Position numbers and translations under genes: made by a program. Positions 31,823-40,703 of a DNA stretch of 64,000 nucleotides are shown in pieces; the first letter of the stretch is position 1, and the number at the start of each line of letters is the position of its first letter. Source of the stretch: Bacteroidota bacterium (lineage in GTDB: Bacteria; Bacteroidota; Bacteroidia; Flavobacteriales; Weeksellaceae). Under the pieces are notes generated by a model. It was not told the origin of the DNA and made no database searches. It was given only the letters and a program-made list of their open reading frames with translations. The stretch lies in assembly GCA_023386965.1 (NCBI GenBank), contig JAEWIR010000046.1, positions 62,001 through 126,000 of the forward strand. Direction: 5' to 3'.

Positions 31823-32806
31823 ATGGCAGAATATACTTTCCGCGAAGTGATTGCGCAGGCAATGAGCGAGGAAATGCGTAAAGACGAATCCATTTTCCTG
31901 ATGGGTGAAGAGGTGGCAGAATACAACGGAGCTTATAAAGCTTCCAAAGGTATGCTTGATGAGTTCGGTGCTAAGAGGGTAATCGATACGCCAATTGCAG
32001 AACTCGGTTTTACCGGTATTGCAGTTGGTGCCGCTATGAACGGTAACCGCCCTATCGTGGAATACATGACCTTCAACTTTGCCATGGTAGGTATTGATCA
32101 GATTATAAATAATGCAGCCAAGATACGCCAGATGAGTGGTGGCCAGTGGAACTGTCCTATCGTCTTCCGCGGACCAACTGCTTCGGCCGGCCAGCTTGGA
32201 GCTACGCACAGCCAGGCTTTTGAGTCATGGTACGCCAACTGTCCCGGACTGAAGGTAGTGGTGCCGTCCAACCCTTACGACGCCAAAGGTCTTCTGAAAA
32301 CTGCGATCCAGGACAATGATCCTGTCATCTTCATGGAGTCAGAGCAGATGTACGGCGATAAGATGGAAATTCCTGAGGAAGAATATTATCTGCCCATCGG
32401 AAAAGCCGATATCAAGAGAGAGGGTAGCGACATCACCCTTGTGTCCTTCGGAAAAATTATGAAGCTGGCGATGCAGGCTGCCGAGGATATGGAAAAAGAA
32501 GGTGTTTCCGTAGAAGTGATTGACCTCAGAACTGTACGTCCGCTGGATTATGATACCGTACTGGAATCTGTGAAGAAAACCAACCGTCTTGTAATTTTGG
32601 AAGAAGCCTGGCCATTTGGTTCCGTAGCTACTGAAATTACTTATATGGTACAACAGAAAGCATTCGATTATCTGGATGCACCCATTAAAAGAATAACAAC
32701 TCCGGATGCACCGGCCCCTTATTCTTCCGCACTTTTTGCAGAATGGTTCCCCAAACTGGAAACAGTGAAAGCCGAAATAAAAAAGGCCATGTACATCAAG
32801 GCATAA
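31823..32806 (+). CDS. pdhB: Pyruvate dehydrogenase E1 component, beta subunit
   Basis: The 327-residue E1-beta subunit of the pyruvate dehydrogenase complex, which decarboxylates pyruvate with thiamine diphosphate. It has the GEEVAEYNGAYKASKG segment (about 28-43) with the ThDP-activating Glu region, RVIDTPIAELGFTGIAVGAA, and a C-terminal transketolase domain (VSFGKIMKLAMQ, EEAWPFGSVATEI). The alpha subunit and E2 are not adjacent, as often in Bacteroidota. There is its own promoter and a terminator after the stop codon. Confidence 0.95.
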   Translation: MAEYTFREVIAQAMSEEMRKDESIFLMGEEVAEYNGAYKASKGMLDEFGAKRVIDTPIAELGFTGIAVGAAMNGNRPIVEYMTFNFAMVGIDQIINNAAKIRQMSGGQWNCPIVFRGPTASAGQLGATHSQAFESWYANCPGLKVVVPSNPYDAKGLLKTAIQDNDPVIFMESEQMYGDKMEIPEEEYYLPIGKADIKREGSDITLVSFGKIMKLAMQAAEDMEKEGVSVEVIDLRTVRPLDYDTVLESVKKTNRLVILEEAWPFGSVATEITYMVQQKAFDYLDAPIKRITTPDAPAPYSSALFAEWFPKLETVKAEIKKAMYIKA

Positions 32807-32813
32807 AATAGAT

Positions 32814-32837
32814 AAAAACTCTCGAAAGGGAGTTTTT
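32814..32837 (+). terminator. Terminator after pdhB
   Basis: An AAAACTC/GAGTTTT stem with a short loop and a T run. Confidence 0.75.
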
Positions 32838-32877
32838 TCATTTATAAATAGTCATGAAAACAGGCGGTTAAATAGAA

Positions 32878-32885
32878 TACCTTTG
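32878..32885 (+). promoter_or_regulatory. -7 promoter box for kup
   Basis: TACCTTTG, 17 bp before the kup ATG. Confidence 0.55.
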
Positions 32886-32902
32886 CCGATATTTTTTTTG
32901 AA

Positions 32903-34894
32903 ATGGATGCATTAAACGGCGGTCATCATTTTGATCTTAAGAAACTCTCATTTATGGGAGTTTTAGTGTCTCTGGGAATTGTTTTTGGCGATATCGGTAC
33001 CTCGCCCCTATATGTGATGAAGGCCATAGTGGGTGCCCGCGAAGATTCCGCCACGCTTCCTTTGGACGAATACATAGAAGGTGCACTTTCCTGCATCATC
33101 TGGACGCTGACTCTGCAAACGACGCTGAAATATGTGATTATTGCACTTAGAGCCGATAATAAGGGTGAAGGCGGCATCCTGGCGCTTTATTCGCTTGTTA
33201 AAAAGTTCCGCAAACGCTGGCTGTACCTGATTGCCATCATAGGCGGTGCTACACTTGTGGCCGACAGCGTAATTACACCTTCGCTCACGGTAATGTCGGC
33301 TATAGAGGGGCTTAAGATTTATAATCCCGAAACACCTGTGGTCCTTATCACTTGCGGAATCCTGCTTGTCATTTTTGTGGTGCAGCAATTCGGCACCAGT
33401 TTCATCGGTAAATTCTTTGGTCCGGTGATGGTGATCTGGTTTCTGGCACTGGGCATCTTTGGTTCGCTCCACATATCGGATCACATTGAAATATTCAAAT
33501 CATTCAATCCTTATTACGCTTATCAGCTTATCACACACTCACCCAGTGCGATTATTATTTTGGGTGCCGTCTTTCTTTGTACTACGGGAGCTGAAGCACT
33601 TTATTCTGACCTTGGTCACTGTGGAATAAAGAACATCAGAGTAAGCTGGATCTTCGTAAAGCTGATGCTTATACTGAATTATCTGGGTCAGGGTGCCTGG
33701 CTGCTGGACAATATTGATACCGTACAGGCAAAAGGCCTCAATCCTTTTTTCGCCATCATGCCGGAATACCTTATCCTTCCGGGTGTGGTTCTGGCGTCAG
33801 CCGCTGCAATTATTGCAAGTCAGGCGGTGATTACAGGTTCCTTTACCATGTTTACCGAGGCCATGTCCATTAATTTCTGGCCTAACCAAAAGATTGATTA
33901 TCCATCGGGTGTGAAAGGTCAAATGTATATTCCGCGCATTAACTGGGGTCTCTTACTCATGTGCATCATTGTGGTACTCTATTTCCAGGAGTCCGGAAAA
34001 ATGGAAGCTGCTTACGGCCTTACCATCACCATAACCATGCTGATGACCACCGTGCTGCTGCTGTTCTGGCTGAAACGGAGACGCGTCCATCCCTTGCTGA
34101 TGTTCCTTTTCGGCGGAACATATCTGTTCATTGAACTTGGTTTTTTCAGTGCGAATGTCATTAAATTTTTTGAAGGCGGCTGGCTCACCATAGTGCTGGG
34201 CGGGTTCATCGGCGTTTGCATGTATGCCTGGTACAATGGCCGGCGCATCAAGAACAACTTCATAAAATTTGTAAGTTTTGACAAATATGTGCCGATTATC
34301 AAGGAAATGAAACTGGATGAGACCATCCCGAAATATGCGACCAACCTGGCCTATCTGAGCCGTGCGAAACGCGAAAATGAGATAGAGGCCAAAATCATTT
34401 ATTCCATCCTTCGCCGCCAGCCAAAACGTGCAGACCATTATTTTATCCTTAATATCGTAAATCAGGAAGATCCTTTCACTTTTAAATACTCGGTGGAGGA
34501 AATTGTAGCGGGCACCATTTACAGGGTGAACTTCATGCTGGGCTTCAAGGTGGACCGCAGGATTAATGACTATTTCGATGATGTGCTGAAAGACCTGATG
34601 GCAGAAGGGGTGATCCCCTCCCGAAGCAGTCATCCTTCACTGAGGGCACACAATATTCCGCCCGACCTCAAATATGTGATCATCGACAATACTTACATCA
34701 ACGATACTTTACTTACGATCAAAGAAAAAATCACCCTCAATATCTACAACTTCGTAAAATATATTGGCAGCGACGATTTCAAGACCTGGGGAGTTTCCCC
34801 GCATAATGTGGTCGTAGAGTCGGCGCCACTCCTGGACCAGGATATTATCGTGAAGAAAATTCAGCAGGTAGAATTTAAAAGGTCTGAAGGCTGA
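32903..34894 (+). CDS. kup: KUP family potassium uptake protein
   Basis: A 663-residue K+/H+ symporter with 12 membrane segments in the first ~440 residues and a cytoplasmic tail. Family signatures are GIVFGDIGTSPLYVMK near residue 20, ADNKGEGGILALYSL near 85, CTTGAEALYSDLGHCG near 230 and INWGLLLMCI. Length is normal. It is the only K+ transporter seen here and is followed 69 bp later by the fur-like gene. Confidence 0.95.
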   Translation: MDALNGGHHFDLKKLSFMGVLVSLGIVFGDIGTSPLYVMKAIVGAREDSATLPLDEYIEGALSCIIWTLTLQTTLKYVIIALRADNKGEGGILALYSLVKKFRKRWLYLIAIIGGATLVADSVITPSLTVMSAIEGLKIYNPETPVVLITCGILLVIFVVQQFGTSFIGKFFGPVMVIWFLALGIFGSLHISDHIEIFKSFNPYYAYQLITHSPSAIIILGAVFLCTTGAEALYSDLGHCGIKNIRVSWIFVKLMLILNYLGQGAWLLDNIDTVQAKGLNPFFAIMPEYLILPGVVLASAAAIIASQAVITGSFTMFTEAMSINFWPNQKIDYPSGVKGQMYIPRINWGLLLMCIIVVLYFQESGKMEAAYGLTITITMLMTTVLLLFWLKRRRVHPLLMFLFGGTYLFIELGFFSANVIKFFEGGWLTIVLGGFIGVCMYAWYNGRRIKNNFIKFVSFDKYVPIIKEMKLDETIPKYATNLAYLSRAKRENEIEAKIIYSILRRQPKRADHYFILNIVNQEDPFTFKYSVEEIVAGTIYRVNFMLGFKVDRRINDYFDDVLKDLMAEGVIPSRSSHPSLRAHNIPPDLKYVIIDNTYINDTLLTIKEKITLNIYNFVKYIGSDDFKTWGVSPHNVVVESAPLLDQDIIVKKIQQVEFKRSEG

Positions 34895-34940
34895 TGGTCT
34901 ATGCTTCCACACTGTTTGTCAGAGTCAAAGAAAAAAGTGA

Positions 34941-34948
34941 TAAATTTG
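34941..34948 (+). promoter_or_regulatory. -7 promoter box for the fur-like gene
   Basis: TAAATTTG, 15 bp before the ATG at 34964; it excludes an upstream in-frame start. Confidence 0.6.
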
Positions 34949-34963
34949 CAGCAAACAGCAGCA

Positions 34964-35437
34964 ATGGATTCCGTACAGAAAGAAAAGAATGTAGAACAGA
35001 TCAAAGATGTACTTAGGCAGTACCTTCAGGAAAAGGGTTTCCGGAATACGCCGGAACGCTACACCATTCTGGAGGAAATCTATACTCTGGACCATCATTT
35101 CAATGTAGATGATCTGTATCTGCTGATGATGCAGAAGAAATATCACGTATCCAAAGCAACAATTTACAATACCATAGAGATTTTTCTGGATGCCGGACTC
35201 ATACGCAAGCACCAGTTTGGCGAAAAAACCTTGAGCACTTCCTCCTACGAGAAATCCTATTTCGATAAGCAGCACGATCATTTGGTTATCTACAAGCGCG
35301 ACTCTGATAAGGAGATTGCCGAAATCATTGAGTTCTGCGACCCACGGATTCAGGGAATCAAGCAGTCCATTGAGGAGGCATTTGGTGTAAATATTGATTC
35401 TCACTCGCTTTACTTCTACGGTACCAAAAAAGATTGA
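34964..35437 (+). CDS. Fur family transcriptional regulator (CxxC zinc motif missing)
   Basis: A 157-residue Fur-type regulator: winged helix in about 15-85 (FRNTPERYTILEEIY, then HHFNVDDLYLLMMQKKYHVSKATIYNT), and a dimerisation domain with HDHLVIYKRD and IIEFCDPRIQGI. The CxxC pair that holds structural zinc in typical Fur proteins is absent; where it should be, the sequence reads YKRDSDKEIAE. It may belong to a Bacteroidota subgroup with a different metal or none. The start at MDSVQKEKN follows the promoter box. Its stop overlaps the OstA-like ATG by one base (TGATG). Confidence 0.9.
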   Translation: MDSVQKEKNVEQIKDVLRQYLQEKGFRNTPERYTILEEIYTLDHHFNVDDLYLLMMQKKYHVSKATIYNTIEIFLDAGLIRKHQFGEKTLSTSSYEKSYFDKQHDHLVIYKRDSDKEIAEIIEFCDPRIQGIKQSIEEAFGVNIDSHSLYFYGTKKD

Positions 35438-37170
35438 TGAAGAAATATTTTGCGGTTTTCCTCTTTGCCTCTGTGCAGCTTCTGGCGCAAATTACCACCA
35501 GACCTACGGATCCTCTCGTAAAGGATCCCTTTTTCAGTCAGCAGCAGGCGCAGCAAAAGCAGGGGGAGAAGGTAAAGCTTGTTCACGCCGATTTTGTTAA
35601 AAAAGATCCTGCCAAATTTAACGGTAATACTTTCTTTGAAGGTAATGTACAGTTCGATCATCAGGGATCTGTTGTGACCTCCGATTTCGTGATCTGGTAC
35701 GAAAAGGAGAATTTTGTAAAGGCAGTGGGCAATGTAAAGCTCCGCAATGCCGACGGTTCCGTAATTACCGCCCAGGAAATGGAATACGACGGCAATACCC
35801 AGCGCGGTATCGCCAGAAAGGATGTGGTCCTTACCGATCCAAAACAGACCATCCGTACAGAAACCCTGTATTATGACAGGATCTCCAATAAAGCCTATTT
35901 CAATACCGGCGGTACCATCACAGATGGTCAGGGAATTATGTATGCAAAATCGGCTACCTATAATATCGCTACCAAACTCATTGACTTTACAGGAAATGTA
36001 AAGATTGAAAACAACCAGTATATCGTGGACGGCACCAATATCGTGCAAAACCAGAACACCAATGTCGCCACTTTCAACGGTCCTACAACCATCATCAACA
36101 GGGATAACCCGTCCAACAGCGTTTACACGGAAAGCGGAACCTATAACCAAAATACAAAGGAAGTTTGGCTCAACAAAAACTCGACGATTTACTACAACAA
36201 CAAAACCCTTGTCGGCGACAAAATGTACTACAACCAAATCACCGGTTTTGGCACGGCTACGGGCAATGTAACGCTTAACGACCCACAGGAACGCCGTTAC
36301 ATTAAAGGAGGTTACGGTGAGATTTACGAGAAAATTGATTCGGCCATGGTAACGGAAAAAGCTTACGCTGTGAAAATCCTGGAGAACGACTCCATCTACT
36401 TTTCAGCGAACCGTATCCTGGCGTATCAGAAAATGGACTCAACGAACATAAAGAAGAGTTTCCTGAGGGCCTACCGTCAGGCCCGGTTCTTTAAATCCAA
36501 TATACAGTCGCGGTCCGATTCTTTAAGTTTCAATGAAACCGACGGCGTGCTGCACCTCATGGGCAGTCCCATCGCCTGGAGCGGAGCCAAACAGGTTTCG
36601 GGAGATAAAATTGAAGCCTATTTTGATACTGAAAATGAGTACATCGACTCCCTGAAGGTCATCGGGAATGCCTTTGCCATCAGCAAAGCCGATTCACTGA
36701 ATCTTAAAGACGAATTCAACCAGGTAAAAGGTAAGCTCATGACCGTTTACTATAAAGAAAACCAGGTGAACCTAGCCAATGTCATCGGTAATGCGCAGGC
36801 CGTCACTTATGCCGACGATGAAAATGAGAAAACGCGGGAAACCGAACGGATCGGTGTGGCACTTTCGACCTGTGGCATCATTGAAGCCCTTTTTGAGGAG
36901 CGCAGGGTACAGATTATTTCCTGTAACATCGGTGCATTAACGGACATCTATCCCATGAGCAAGATCTCCAAAGAGATGAGGTTTCTGCAGGGCTTCAACT
37001 GGAATACCAAAGACCGGCTGCTGAAGTGGCAGGACATTTTCGTGGACACCCCCAATTACGAAGAGGTACAGTATACCGGGGACAACCCCTTCTTTGATGC
37101 GGCACAGGCCGAAATTGACCGTGCGCGTGCGGCAGAGGAAGCCAAAAAGCCGAAGCGTGTCCGCAGGTAA
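35437..37170 (+). CDS. OstA/LptA-like exported protein
   Basis: A 577-residue protein with a signal peptide (about 1-18) and repeated beta-jellyroll OstA/LptA-type units: several turns of FEGNVQFDHQGSVVTSDFV, AVGNVKL, FTGNVKIEN and ATGNVTLND type segments. LptA-like proteins bridge the periplasm for LPS transport. This Bacteroidota type is longer than LptA (about 185 residues) and has a Glu/Lys/Arg-rich C-terminus. Translation is probably coupled to the fur-like gene by the TGATG overlap. A role in LPS transport is inferred from the fold. Confidence 0.85.
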   Translation: MKKYFAVFLFASVQLLAQITTRPTDPLVKDPFFSQQQAQQKQGEKVKLVHADFVKKDPAKFNGNTFFEGNVQFDHQGSVVTSDFVIWYEKENFVKAVGNVKLRNADGSVITAQEMEYDGNTQRGIARKDVVLTDPKQTIRTETLYYDRISNKAYFNTGGTITDGQGIMYAKSATYNIATKLIDFTGNVKIENNQYIVDGTNIVQNQNTNVATFNGPTTIINRDNPSNSVYTESGTYNQNTKEVWLNKNSTIYYNNKTLVGDKMYYNQITGFGTATGNVTLNDPQERRYIKGGYGEIYEKIDSAMVTEKAYAVKILENDSIYFSANRILAYQKMDSTNIKKSFLRAYRQARFFKSNIQSRSDSLSFNETDGVLHLMGSPIAWSGAKQVSGDKIEAYFDTENEYIDSLKVIGNAFAISKADSLNLKDEFNQVKGKLMTVYYKENQVNLANVIGNAQAVTYADDENEKTRETERIGVALSTCGIIEALFEERRVQIISCNIGALTDIYPMSKISKEMRFLQGFNWNTKDRLLKWQDIFVDTPNYEEVQYTGDNPFFDAAQAEIDRARAAEEAKKPKRVRR

Positions 37171-37450
37171 AGAGTCTTATCTTTGTTCTTTCCTCTTTCC
37201 TCTTTCTTCTTTCCTCTGGGAACGTACACTATTGCCTTTCTTCTTTGCTCTTATTTTTCAGGGCGCCTTTATCCGCCCTCCGTTCCCGCTTTTTTATTCC
37301 GCTTTGCTCAATAAAAAGAGCTCCACTCAGGTCGGGGCGCGGTTGACTCCTCAACAACATGTAAGGGTTCCGATCAGATAAAGCTAAATTAGATTTTTCT
37401 AACTGAAAACCTTGACAAGGTTGAAACCCTACTCACCCAAACGTTTTTCT
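37171..37450. repeat. Intergenic repeat: pyrimidine tract plus dyad element
   Basis: No gene. A 43-nt almost pure pyrimidine tract on the plus strand (37175-37217) built from TCTTTCC/CTCTTT words is followed by a GC-rich element (37261-37345) with inverted arms CTTTTTTATT (about 37289-37298) and AATAAAAAGAG (37310-37320) around CCGCTTTGCTC. Sequences of this look recur between genes in Flavobacteriia as I recall. The reverse of the pyrimidine tract is echoed at 43535-43553. Confidence 0.55.
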
Positions 37451-37458
37451 TATTTTTG
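37451..37458 (+). promoter_or_regulatory. -7 promoter box for the class III aminotransferase
   Basis: TATTTTTG, ending four bases before the ATG at 37463; decides the start. Confidence 0.65.
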
Positions 37459-37462
37459 CACC

Positions 37463-38638
37463 ATGCAAAACGATTTCTTTAAACACCAGGCACAGACCAC
37501 CCAATTCGCCGCCGGCTTTGAAGTGGAAAAAGCTGAAGGAAGCTATATTTACGGCAAAGACGGCCGGAAATACCTGGATTTTGTAGCCGGAGTTTCTGCC
37601 AATACTCTTGGGCATTCACATCCCAAAATCATATCAGCTATAAAGGAGCAGGCGGATAAATACCTGCATGTGATGGTCTACGGCGAATATGCCCAGGAAA
37701 TGCCCGTGCAACTGTGTAAACTACTGGCAGATGCAACGCCCGCTCCGCTGGAAGTCACTTACCTTGTGAACTCAGGTGCCGAAGCGATAGACGGTGCATT
37801 AAAACTGGCCAAAAGATATACCGGTAGGGAAGAGATTGTTTCCTTTCATAACGCTTACCACGGAAATACCCACGGCGCACTTTCTGTTTCAGGGAACGAA
37901 TACCACAAGCGTGAATTCAGGCCGCTGCTTCCTTTGGTGGACTTCATCGAATTCAACAACGAAGAAGATCTGCAAAGCATTACGGACAAAACTGCCTGCG
38001 TAATCCTGGAAACCATCCAGGGGGCCGCCGGATTTCTGCTTCCTCAACCCGACTATTTGAAGAAATTGAAAGCCCGCTGCGAAGAGGTGGGCGCGCTTCT
38101 GATCCTTGACGAAATTCAGCCCGGCTTCGGCAGAACAGGAAAACTTTTTGCTTTCGAACATTACGGCATTGTGCCGGACATCCTGGTTATGGGCAAAGGC
38201 ATGGGCGGTGGTGTACCGGTGGGCGCCTTCATGAGTTCACGCGAAATCATGGAAAGCCTTTCGCACTCGCCCAAACTGGGACATATTACAACCTTTGGCG
38301 GAAATCCGCTTATTGCCGCGGCCAGTCATGCCACATTAAATGAGGTTCTTGAGAGTGGTCTGATGGCTGAGGTGGCTGAAAAGGAAAAGCTATTCCGTGA
38401 ACTGCTCGTACACCCAAAAATTAAAAATATCAATGGCAAAGGCCTGATGCTGGCCGTAAACCTGGGCGATCCCGAATTTACCCTACAGGTGGCAAAACGC
38501 TGCATGGAAAAGGGGCTTGTTGTATTCTGGCAGCTTTACCGAAATGAATATCTGAGGATTTCCCCACCCTTAACTTTAAGTTTTGATGAAATTCGGCTCG
38601 GTTGCCAAATAATTACCGACGTTTTAGATGAAGCGTAG
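37463..38638 (+). CDS. Class III aminotransferase (acetylornithine/aspartate aminotransferase type)
   Basis: A 391-residue PLP enzyme. The PLP lysine is K245 in VMGKGMGGG, the pyridoxal-N Asp is D216 in LILDEIQ, and the phosphate-binding NSGAEA is at 103-108. It resembles the acetylornithine aminotransferase group (ArgD), but without arginine genes nearby the substrate is not fixed; other 2-oxoglutarate-dependent reactions are possible. I start it at MQNDFFKHQ, just after the promoter box; the longer in-frame TTG reading would start inside the promoter region. Confidence 0.9.
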   Translation: MQNDFFKHQAQTTQFAAGFEVEKAEGSYIYGKDGRKYLDFVAGVSANTLGHSHPKIISAIKEQADKYLHVMVYGEYAQEMPVQLCKLLADATPAPLEVTYLVNSGAEAIDGALKLAKRYTGREEIVSFHNAYHGNTHGALSVSGNEYHKREFRPLLPLVDFIEFNNEEDLQSITDKTACVILETIQGAAGFLLPQPDYLKKLKARCEEVGALLILDEIQPGFGRTGKLFAFEHYGIVPDILVMGKGMGGGVPVGAFMSSREIMESLSHSPKLGHITTFGGNPLIAAASHATLNEVLESGLMAEVAEKEKLFRELLVHPKIKNINGKGLMLAVNLGDPEFTLQVAKRCMEKGLVVFWQLYRNEYLRISPPLTLSFDEIRLGCQIITDVLDEA

Positions 38639-38713
38639 AAAAATCATATCTATTCTGTTGCATGGTTGCGTTTTTAATTTATATATTGCGCAACAATAAA
38701 AAAAGAGAACAGT

Positions 38714-39100
38714 ATGGCAAAGCAGAAAGTGCAGTACGAATATCCAATGCACTGTCTTTCAGAGATTTTATACGAATATCTTGCGAGTGCCGAAGGGCTT
38801 TCCGAGTGGTTTGCCGATGATGTAACTGAAAAGGGAGATGATTTCTTTTTTAGCTGGGGCGATGGCCCGGAAGAGAAGGCCACACTGATCCGTTATAAGC
38901 CTGAAAGTTTTGTTCGCTTCCGTTGGGAAGAAGATGAGGGCACAAAGAATTTCTTTGAAATGACAATTGTCATTGACGAGATTACTGAAGATCTGTCGCT
39001 CAATATCACTGATTTCTGTGATCCCGGCGACGAGGAGGAAAACAGACTTTATTGGGACAACCTTATCGAAAACCTGCAGATTAAACTGGGTGCAGCTTAA
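38714..39100 (+). CDS. START-like domain protein (SRPBCC fold)
   Basis: A 128-residue acidic soluble protein of the START-like/SRPBCC fold, a widely conserved Bacteroidota family: start MAKQKVQYEYPMHCLSEIL, then EWFADDVTEKGDDFFFSW, FRWEEDE, and a C-terminal helix ENRLYWDNLIENLQIKLGAA. It has a hydrophobic cavity fold, probably binding a ligand. The function is unknown; no operon partner is clear. Confidence 0.88.
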   Translation: MAKQKVQYEYPMHCLSEILYEYLASAEGLSEWFADDVTEKGDDFFFSWGDGPEEKATLIRYKPESFVRFRWEEDEGTKNFFEMTIVIDEITEDLSLNITDFCDPGDEEENRLYWDNLIENLQIKLGAA

Positions 39101-39169
39101 AAATATTTAAAATAACTGAAACACTATGGACGAGCGATCGTTCATTTGTTTTTTATAAAATATCCTGAA

Positions 39170-39979
39170 ATGATCCAAAATACTCCAGCCGTTCCTTTAG
39201 GAGAAATGACCGTAAACCGTGCATTCCTGCATGGTGACGCGGTGAAGGTTACTTTTTTTGTGCGTAACGGACAGTTGATTATGGCCGAAGAATGCTATTT
39301 TTTTTTGATGGCCTCCATGCGCAAGATGCGGATGAATATACCGCTGAGTTACACCCTCGATTTTTTTCAGCATATCCTGTCCGAAAAGACAATGGAACTC
39401 GGAGTTCAGGATGCCTTCATCCACATGATGGTATACCGCGAAAGTGGATCGGAAAAACTTGACAAAGCACCCGTATCGTTCCATATCGGTGTTGAAGCCA
39501 ATGGCGATGTCCTGCAACTTCGCGATTCAATAGAACTGGACCTCATTAAGGAAATAAGCGTAAACACCCATTTATTGAGCAACATAAGAGTTCACTGCCC
39601 AGAGAATATTTATGCGGAGATCTATGCCCGCGATAATGACCTGGACGATGTTATCCTTCTGAATCCGAATAAACGTATCGCCAGGACCGTGGCGGGGAAC
39701 CTGCTCTTTCTGGAAGGTAATGCAATTAAAATTCCGAGGCAGTCTGAAGGAGCCTATATCTCTCCTCTTATGGAAAATCTGGTGACTTTCATCCATAAAA
39801 ACAGTCTTGCCGAAATCCATGAGGAGGAACTTATCGCCTTTGAAAGTCAGAAATCTGAAGAAATACTTCTGGTTTCCGATGCGAAGGGCCTTTATCCGGT
39901 GCAGAAGATCAGGAATAAGACCTTTGCCCACTCCCGTTTTACTCAAATCATTGAGCAGTGGCAGAAATCGTTCCTCTAA
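39170..39979 (+). CDS. Class IV aminotransferase-like protein, catalytic lysine not visible
   Basis: A 269-residue protein matching the fold of branched-chain aminotransferase/4-amino-4-deoxychorismate lyase: VNRAFLHGDAVKVTFFVRNGQL near the start, and a C-terminal DDVILLNPNKRIARTVAGNLLFLEGN block. In this family a Lys before the helix preceding the DE.LLLN motif forms the PLP Schiff base (as in KHLNRL of PabC); the matching stretch here reads SNIRVHCPENIY, without a Lys. The protein may have lost activity or bind PLP differently. It might be a diverged pabC-like enzyme; no folate genes adjoin. Confidence 0.75.
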   Translation: MIQNTPAVPLGEMTVNRAFLHGDAVKVTFFVRNGQLIMAEECYFFLMASMRKMRMNIPLSYTLDFFQHILSEKTMELGVQDAFIHMMVYRESGSEKLDKAPVSFHIGVEANGDVLQLRDSIELDLIKEISVNTHLLSNIRVHCPENIYAEIYARDNDLDDVILLNPNKRIARTVAGNLLFLEGNAIKIPRQSEGAYISPLMENLVTFIHKNSLAEIHEEELIAFESQKSEEILLVSDAKGLYPVQKIRNKTFAHSRFTQIIEQWQKSFL

Positions 39980-39996
39980 AACCGTCTGAAATTGAC

Positions 39997-40032
39997 AAAC
40001 CCGTTAACCAACTTGAGTCAGTTAACGGGTTT
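39997..40032. terminator. Bidirectional terminator between class IV AT-like and yqgE-like genes
   Basis: A 12-bp perfect stem (AAACCCGTTAAC) with a 12-nt loop and T run, between convergent genes. Confidence 0.88.
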
Positions 40033-40110
40033 TATTAATGTGTTACCGCTATAACGGCGGTTTTGTCTGTATATTGTATTCGGTTGGTAAAAATTTACTC
40101 GGCGGATTCT

Positions 40111-40656
40111 TTAATTCAGTGAGATATTCTGTGGTGCATTGGCCCAGATCAGGAATTCGCCGCCCAGGTTCTGCATGATTTTTTTCCAGAGATTATGGTC
40201 GTTGGACAGTGTGTAATCCAGGTCGTAGATATCCACTACCGTCCAGTATTTTCTCTGTATCTCGCCTTCCAGTTGCTTGGCTGCCCAGCCTGAGTAACCC
40301 GAAAATACTTTTACATTTTGTACGTCAAGAGTGTGGTTCAGGAGCTGCTCAATAATTGTTTCAGTATCTTCGGTCAGATAGTAATTCTCATTGATCTTTA
40401 GGTGAAAATCATTCACCGCCTCGCCCTTTACGATAAAGAAAGTCTTGTCATTCTCAACCGGGCCCCCTTCATATACATCCACATCAAAACCCAGAAGTCG
40501 CGCTACGCCGCGGCTCACATCCTCATTCTTCTTATTCAGAATAAGTCCGAAGGCTCCGTTTTCACTATGATCCACCATAAGCACCACCGACCTGGAAAAA
40601 ATGTCGCCCGACACATCAGGTGTGGATATTAAAATTTTACCTTTGTAGGAATTCAT
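40111..40656 (-). CDS. YqgE/AlgH family protein
   Basis: A 181-residue soluble protein of the YqgE/AlgH family (UPF0301): KGKILISTPDVSGDIFSRSVVLMVDHSENGAFGLILN at the N-terminus and YSGWAAKQLEGEI in the C-terminal half. AlgH has been linked to alginate production in Pseudomonas; the general function is unknown. I start at the ATG (MNSYKG), not the GTG one codon before. It is divergent from pdxH across 47 bp. Confidence 0.9.
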   Translation of the reverse strand: MNSYKGKILISTPDVSGDIFSRSVVLMVDHSENGAFGLILNKKNEDVSRGVARLLGFDVDVYEGGPVENDKTFFIVKGEAVNDFHLKINENYYLTEDTETIIEQLLNHTLDVQNVKVFSGYSGWAAKQLEGEIQRKYWTVVDIYDLDYTLSNDHNLWKKIMQNLGGEFLIWANAPQNISLN

Positions 40657-40703
40657 CACATTTTCTTTTTGGAGCTATGCTTCAATCAAAAATAGAAAAA
40701 ATA

